Source: Paramacrobiotus metropolitanus (taxonomy: Eukaryota > Tardigrada > Eutardigrada > Parachela > Macrobiotidae). Taken from it: DNA of 64,000 nucleotides. The notes under the pieces were generated by a model. It had not been told where the DNA came from. It did no database searches and saw only the letters and a list, made by a program, of their open reading frames with translations. The stretch covers positions 1 to 64,000 of the forward strand of contig NW_026570412.1 of NCBI RefSeq assembly GCF_019649055.1, read 5' to 3'. This document shows, in pieces, positions 59,127 through 64,000 of this stretch (within the stretch, counting starts at the first letter, position 1; the number at the start of each line of letters is the position of its first letter). A program made the translations under genes and the position numbers.

Positions 59127-60000
59127 ACGCCATTACAGATTTGTCATCAAAGTTACACCGCATTGCAGATAAAAATTCATTATACTCTAGATGTTCAAGC
59201 AGAGTGTGGGCGTACTCTCCTGACAAGGTCTTACACAATTTAACTGCAGTGCGCCAGCTGTGAACAGCGAATTCATCAAGCGATAAATCGGATGGCGACA
59301 CCGTATTACTCTTGGCACCCGGCTTGGGGCAAGCCAGTTCATGCGGACGTTTCAGGTTGCGCGCTTCCGTTGGGAAGTGGCCACCGCCGCACTCGGATGA
59401 CTGTTGTTTGGCGCTCTCACCAGAACTAACAGAAATCACACTCAAAGAGCGTGCAAGCTTTTTATCGCACAACTCACCTCCAGGCGTTGGAGTGCGGAAG
59501 GGGCGCTCTGGCACAGGAACGGGGCCCGGCTGCCGGTGACCTTTCGCGCTTTGCCCTCTGCCCGTGCCACGCTGTCGGCTGCTACTGCGGGATGATGACC
59601 CGGAACGACGAGACTCTTTGTATCCAGTGGAGAGGGTGTTCGATGGCTTCTGGGAGGATAAACCGGCACGAATGAACTTTTCCACGATGCAACGCACCCC
59701 GATGCGGGTAAGGAACTTCAGGTTGTCTGGAAACTGAGACGACTCTCCCAGGGTCAGCAGAATGGATCTGGTTGTGACGCCCTCCGATTCCATTTCCTCC
59801 AGGCACGTCTGGTCCAGCTTTAACAGATCCACCACTCTGGCAATCGGCTCGTTGTCGGTGAACAGGTGAGCCTCCAGGAGCTGAAGGAGCTTCTTCTTGT
59901 CATCGTCGAAAGTGTACGGCACATTCAAATGATCACAAAGGTCTTTCAAAGGCTTAAACTGCAACTTACGCAGGGCAGTTTTTGACTTAGGAACGTCCAT
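58786..60000 (-). CDS. Retrotransposon gag-like protein with zinc fingers (404 aa)
   Basis: ATG at 60000, immediately inside repeat A1. The N-terminus (LRKLQFKPLKDLCDHLNVPY, KKKLLQLLEAHL) looks like a SAP-type helix-turn-helix. A Ser/Arg-rich linker (SGSSSRSSSRQRG) follows. Near the C-terminus are C-x8-C-x6-C-x3-H (CFAFQEGNCPRSAASCSFNH) and then C-x2-C-x4-H-x4-H (CGECGKRGHNFREH). This fits a nucleic-acid-binding structural protein of a tyrosine-recombinase retrotransposon. A CCCH finger followed by a CCHH-like knuckle is less usual than a plain CCHC gag knuckle. Confidence 0.75.
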   Translation of the reverse strand: MDVPKSKTALRKLQFKPLKDLCDHLNVPYTFDDDKKKLLQLLEAHLFTDNEPIARVVDLLKLDQTCLEEMESEGVTTRSILLTLGESSQFPDNLKFLTRIGVRCIVEKFIRAGLSSQKPSNTLSTGYKESRRSGSSSRSSSRQRGTGRGQSAKGHRQPGPVPVPERPFRTPTPGGELCDKKLARSLSVISVSSGESAKQQSSECGGGHFPTEARNLKRPHELACPKPGAKSNTVSPSDLSLDEFAVHSWRTAVKLCKTLSGEYAHTLLEHLEYNEFLSAMRCNFDDKSVMAFDHDFRHSAKEEQFSLNDFQQRNSIGAKHFHAGNRRDANKAGNQQLFRGRGGSITSRYRFACCFAFQEGNCPRSAASCSFNHVCGECGKRGHNFREHRDTGHTGAGASNRNAV

Positions 60001-60014
60001 GATTTACAAATTAA

Positions 60015-60272
60015 GAAAAATTTTGCAAGTTACAGCAACATTGCAATGGCAATTAAACGCGGTAAACACGTGCATGCGGTAATGCTTATATATGGTCGCC
60101 TGGCTGTTGGCATGCAAGCTCATATTAGTGAGTGGATCCTGATAGGTTAACAAGGCACAAAAGGGGCATGATAACAACCAGTATTCAAAACGGACATGAA
60201 CACGATACACTGCACAAGAGAGACGCGTCATCACCGTACAATAATACTTAGATTACCGGCGTAATCTATCCC
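60015..60272. repeat. 5' A1 direct repeat of the retrotransposon
   Basis: About 257 bp matching 55733-55989, both ending GTAATCTATCCC on the plus strand. Includes the presumed promoter of the gag-like ORF. Confidence 0.85.
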
Positions 60273-60279
60273 GAGTTTG

Positions 60280-60660
60280 CTGTGATATCGCGCATTCGCA
60301 TAAGAGCAGATAAAACGTTTAAGTCAAGGCGCTTAAGTATCCATAGTACTCTTACGTTTTATAATTACTTAAGTAGTTTATGGAGACTAATAATTTTTTC
60401 AGTAACTAACTAAACTATCCAGTACGAATAAGAGCTTGTCATACTGGCTTTAGTATTGCCGATAACATTGTACTGCCAATAACATTTTTTAATGATTAGA
60501 CTATCAGGGCTCACGGAATAGCAGAAAAACGTGTACTTATGAGAGTTCCGTTTTAAAGATTTTGGAAATTTAAAGTACCAACACTGCCACTTACTGTAAG
60601 AAAGAATCAGCTCTATTTGTGACCGGAATGATGCACAGTCCGCTGCCACAAAATATCCGA
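60280..60660. other. Intergenic, no gene seen
   Basis: AT-rich spacer between two mobile elements. Confidence 0.4.
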
Positions 60661-60672
60661 TTTTACCAAAGC

Positions 60673-61013
60673 CAGGCCCGCGTTGGAGCGCGGGGGGCGG
60701 TGGGGTCGGCCGCCTCCCTCAGTTTTTCAGTTTGTCGGAGCCGGGGGGGGGGCAGACTTGAAAATACGCCGCAGACGTGCCGCCAGGGGGCGCTTTAAAT
60801 TTTTATAATTTTTGATTTTTTTCGAATTTTTAAAAAATAAATATTGCGTTTTTCTCAATTTTTTGGGTTTCTTTTAAAGCTTATTATCATTCTTTTGTAT
60901 TTTGTACGCTTTTTAAAGCTTTTTTTCATTTTTTTCGGATTTCCAAAATTTGGCGCCCCCCCCCCCGGCGGCCTTTCCGCCCCCCTTATCCAAAAAATGC
61001 CAGCGCGGGCCTG
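60673..61013. mobile_element. Non-autonomous hAT-type element, 341 bp
   Basis: An exact 8-bp duplication ACCAAAGC flanks it (60665-60672 and 61014-61021). The ends are inverted repeats CAGGCCCGCG(T/C)TGG. GC-rich arms (GGGGGGCGG, GGCCGCC) enclose a very AT-rich centre. The 8-bp duplication with CAG-starting termini is characteristic of hAT transposons. No coding capacity. Confidence 0.85.
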
Positions 61014-61120
61014 ACCAAAGCTAAGCTTTCGTCATACCGGCACTAAGATTAACGCTGAGTTGTTAGTTAATACAGAGGCAATTACAGAGTTTCTTAAAAA
61101 TAAGTTATTCTTAGGTTATT

Positions 61121-61224
61121 CAGTCAGAGTCAGAGTTTAGACAGTCAGAGTCAGACTTTGAGTAGTCAGAGTCAGAGTTTGAGCGGTCAGAGTCTGAGTC
61201 AGAGTCAGAGCTTGAGCGCGGGCC
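61121..61224. repeat. Minisatellite of AGTCAGAGT(C/T)AGAG units
   Basis: About 100 bp of GTCAGA-based units with TTTGAG interruptions, four to five irregular copies. Confidence 0.8.
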
Positions 61225-61229
61225 AGGCA

Positions 61230-62200
61230 ATAACTAAGTGTAATTATAACAAACACGTAGTTTTAAATCGATATTAAACATCGGCTTTTATTAAAACATC
61301 GACTTTTTATTTTTAATTTCGAGAAAAAGTTCATTATTTCGCTGATTTATTTTATTTGAGGTGTAAACGAAAAACATGGCCACAGACACAGACAGGAAAG
61401 TTTCACTTTACATTGCATGCTCGACTGCTGATTACTGTAAAGTAATCCGGCAACAGCGATCCATCAGCAGTCTAGCTGGGACCCGAATTTTTTCATGGAA
61501 TTCCATGTAGACTATGTAGCGCCCGAGTACAGTAATTATATTTACACCCTTACAGTACAGTAATCCTGCAAAGCAGTAAAAGTTGCTTGGCAACACAAGG
61601 TCTGGAGTCTGCATCACAGACGTCTAGGGGAGGTAATCCGCTGTTTTCTCGTCTGTATACATGGGCCGTCTACGCGCTGTCTAGAATCGAATTTCACATG
61701 TCTACGGTCTCCATTAGAGTGATTAAACCATAATGCTTGGCCGACTTTTTCCGAAGAGGAGGAATTTTCTGCTGGCCCGAAAGGTCAAAAGATTGACTCT
61801 GTTTTATGCTGCGTGGTTGAGTCGAAAAGAGATGTGAGTGCTATACTTAGCGTGAACTTTCTCATCAGCTGTTAATCTACAGGAACGGACTAAGAATGGA
61901 GGTGGCCAAGCACGTAAAGTTATCAAGCCAATCAAATTCCTATGAAGCGACGAGTAAGTAATAATTCACATAATAATTCACATAACGCCCCCCTCAGTTT
62001 CTATTACACGCTGCCAGCCCATGTTGGCTGACAGGTTCGCACAATGCGGTCTAGGTTATCAATTTATGGTAAGGAAAAACGCGTATATTAATTTAAGGGA
62101 CACTTTCCTCGTATTCATGTTAGAATATTTTTCCTGTGATTCTTGAAGAGCAAGATTGACGTAGTACCTACCGTACAACTAACGAAAGCGATTCTCACGG
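61230..62200. other. Intergenic, no gene seen
   Basis: AT-rich. No coding frame or RNA gene recognised. Confidence 0.4.
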
Positions 62201-62206
62201 GTAAAT

Positions 62207-62235
62207 GTTTATATGCGGAAGTTCCGCATATAAAC
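62207..62235. repeat. Near-perfect palindrome at the edge of a GGCC-rich block
   Basis: GTTTATATGCGGAA, one base, then TTCCGCATATAAAC. To the right lies a GGCCCGG-rich stretch to about 62356, then TATGCGGAAC, the complement of GTTCCGCATA. The whole may be another short inverted-repeat element (about 62221-62374) like the hAT-type one. Confidence 0.6.
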
Positions 62236-62567
62236 GGGCCTGGGAACTGGTCGGCCCGGGGACCGGGGTCATGTCGGGCCGCAGCCCAGATCGGCCCGCG
62301 GCTCGGGCCGTGTAAACGACGGCCCGGCCTTCTGCTCGACCGGGCCGGGCCGACCCAACACTATGCGGAACCAGAATTTCAAATTAATCGCGAAGTGAAG
62401 ACAAAAGAATTCCTTCATTTCCAAAACTACTTTACAATTGAAAAATGAAAACACCATTGCAATTTTCGAAAGAACAACACTAACAACAGTTTAAATCGTT
62501 TGCATCGGCTAATTTTCCGAATATGCCATTCAACTTGTTTGTTTTATCAGTATAAATGTTCCTTGTA

Positions 62568-63330
62568 TCATTCGCATTGCTTCCGTTTCCGATTTACATG
62601 AGATCGAGCTAATTTTAAAGGGCTTTGATTATACGGATTAAGATTTTGAAGCCCCCGGTTTACCTCAACAAGGCCATTCCGCCGTACACTATCGTCATTA
62701 AATACCGCAGAATATTGTTTTTCGTAATTAGAAAACGAGGCACTGAATGGAATTAGGTCATCACTGTTGATGAGGGTCGGCGGCTTTTTATAAAACACTT
62801 TATGTAATGACGACCGGATCTTCAGCTTAAGCCTTTCGCCATAAACTGTCCAAGGTGTCCATCTGCTAAACTGGAACACACGCTTTCAAAAAGCACCTCG
62901 TTCCAGTAAAAGCGTCATTCGTATATCCGGTCATTTCTTTCATGATACGGAAAGTGACCAAACGCCCAGGCGAAAGGAGCACAAGCTGATCTTCAGTTAA
63001 AACCGTTTTCAGTTTAACGCACTTTGACAAATTCTCTGACACTTTGAAGGCCAAAATGTTTTCTTGAAATCATAACAATAGTGGAGATATTCCTATGACG
63101 ACTGAACAATCTCCTTAAAACTTTCAGTTTCATAACCATCGGCAGCTGTTCTCTTACTGCATCCACTGCAAGTAGATCACTGCAGTATTTCGCTAAATTA
63201 TCCTCGTATTTGCCGCCAGCTACCGACTCAATCTCTTCTGGCTTCAGGAATTCCCTGGGTGCATCCTCGTCAAACCAAGTGAATACAGTTCCATTCGTAT
63301 TACGGTAATTCGAAACTCATTTACGTTCGC
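62568..63330 (-). CDS. Unidentified protein fragment, probably several exons
   Basis: Minus-strand frames with protein-like composition follow each other. From about 63305: TNGTVFTWFDEDAPREFLKP, EEIESVAGG, LPMVMKLKVLRRLF. A possible ~47-bp intron (GTCGTC to TTCAAG) follows, then AFKVSENLSKCVKLKTVLTE and GRLVTFRIMKEMTGYTNDAF (to about 62890). In a shifted frame FSRWTPWTVYGERLKLKI continues to 62568. The last change of frame leaves too little room for an intron, so it may be a frameshift. I do not recognise the family; a captive transposon protein is one possibility. No start codon was identified. Confidence 0.35.
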
Positions 63331-63339
63331 GAAAATAGC

Positions 63340-64000
63340 TTCCAATGTAATCCGCTTTCTAAGAATTTCAAAAGGAAAAGTTTCTTTCAAAAATTAGCCC
63401 ACTTTAGATTTTTTAGTCGCAGTTTGATACCTCAAGCACAACTCGTCGCGGATAGCACAATACGCTTGTGGTTGTCCCTTGTATAATTAACAAGAACTTA
63501 TACGAAATAATAATTATTATTGAATTTTTCTCCTTCTGACCAAAAATCACTTGTTTTGATTAAAATTAGATTGTTTGATGCCTTTGATTGACTGATCAAA
63601 TTTCAATTGTTTTGTTTTGTTTAGCTGATCAGGTTTTAGTTGCTTCGTTTTATCACAAGTTAAAAATCACAGATTTTCGATCAGCAGGGATGTCTGTGGC
63701 ACACCACCATGTAGACCTCTATGCTAGTGATAAGAACGTAAATCCCTAAAATTTTCGTTTTCCTGACAACGTTTCATTTACCCACTTCCGTTTACCAAAC
63801 TTAGAATTTTTTTCTGCGGTTTTTGAGCCATAACAGGAAGGAATTGTATGAATTTGAAAGCTTTTATCAATACCGAACCCGCAGTGGTTACCCACTGAGT
63901 TTCCCAGTGCGTCTATCGTAACGTAACGTCACGCAAGTCGATGGAATACCTTAAGGTTTAGTAATATTATGATAGCACTTACGTGCTGGACGATGCGCTT
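63340..64000. other. Right window end, no gene supported
   Basis: AT-rich sequence with repeated TTGTTTTG/GATCA steps at 63540-63650. Nothing supported. Confidence 0.35.

Larger units (their letters stand above)
55625..60272 (-). mobile_element. Tyrosine-recombinase retrotransposon (Ngaro/DIRS group), 4.65 kb
   Basis: Read on the minus strand the order is: repeat A1 (60272-60015), gag-like ORF, RT/RNase H ORF, tyrosine recombinase, repeat B1 (56075-55989), A2 (55989-55733), B2 (55711-55625). A1 and A2 are near-identical ~257-bp copies and B1 and B2 identical 87-bp copies. This split direct repeat A1...B1-A2-B2 is the structure of Ngaro- and PAT-like elements, which integrate with a tyrosine recombinase and leave no target duplication. 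I see no duplication at the edges. No methyltransferase domain of DIRS proper was seen. Confidence 0.85.

Overview
The window looks like nuclear DNA of a small invertebrate animal. Genes are broken by short GT-AG introns, most of which could be placed with matching phases. There are no operons. Several small gene families occur as tandem copies, and transposon debris from many classes is scattered between them. A chitin-binding (CBM14) secreted protein points to a cuticle-bearing ecdysozoan. The Tudor-like/unknown protein at the left edge and the F-box families resemble proteins I remember from tardigrades; that assignment is from memory and not verified.

Left third (1-23 kb). A three-exon Tudor-like gene runs off the left edge (minus strand). 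Next comes a nest of retroelement relics at 4.1-6.5 kb, one of them interrupted exactly at TTAA by a 1,045-bp inverted-repeat element. Two four-exon F-box genes follow (8.3-9.7 and 16.3-17.7 kb, minus). Between them lie a GPCR fragment with an in-frame TAG, a Ly6/uPAR-type gene and a broken short-chain dehydrogenase. An eight-exon Polycomb RING-finger (PCGF-like) gene occupies 19.4-22.1 kb.

Middle (24-40 kb). Three tandem three-exon F-box genes of a second subfamily lie at 24.2, 32.4 and 35.6 kb, all minus, sharing flanking sequence. A 4.15-kb PIF/Harbinger DNA transposon with both of its genes and a TTA target-site duplication sits between the first two. Three copies of one small inverted-repeat element lie around the second and third. 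A four-exon CBM14 gene follows at 39.1-40.0 kb.

Right third (41-64 kb). This holds a 5'-truncated LINE reverse transcriptase and three related protein-kinase genes with degenerate catalytic motifs. The first two kinases flank a foldback-like element made of about 16-bp tandem repeats. The third kinase splices in frame onto Kelch repeats, giving a predicted 632-residue kinase-Kelch fusion. A 4.65-kb tyrosine-recombinase retrotransposon (Ngaro/DIRS type with split direct repeats) and a 341-bp hAT-type element with an 8-bp duplication complete the region. The rest is AT-rich non-coding DNA, except for an unassigned set of open frames near 62.6-63.3 kb.

Exon joins were deduced by hand from splice consensus and phase. 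They are models, not transcript-supported annotation.
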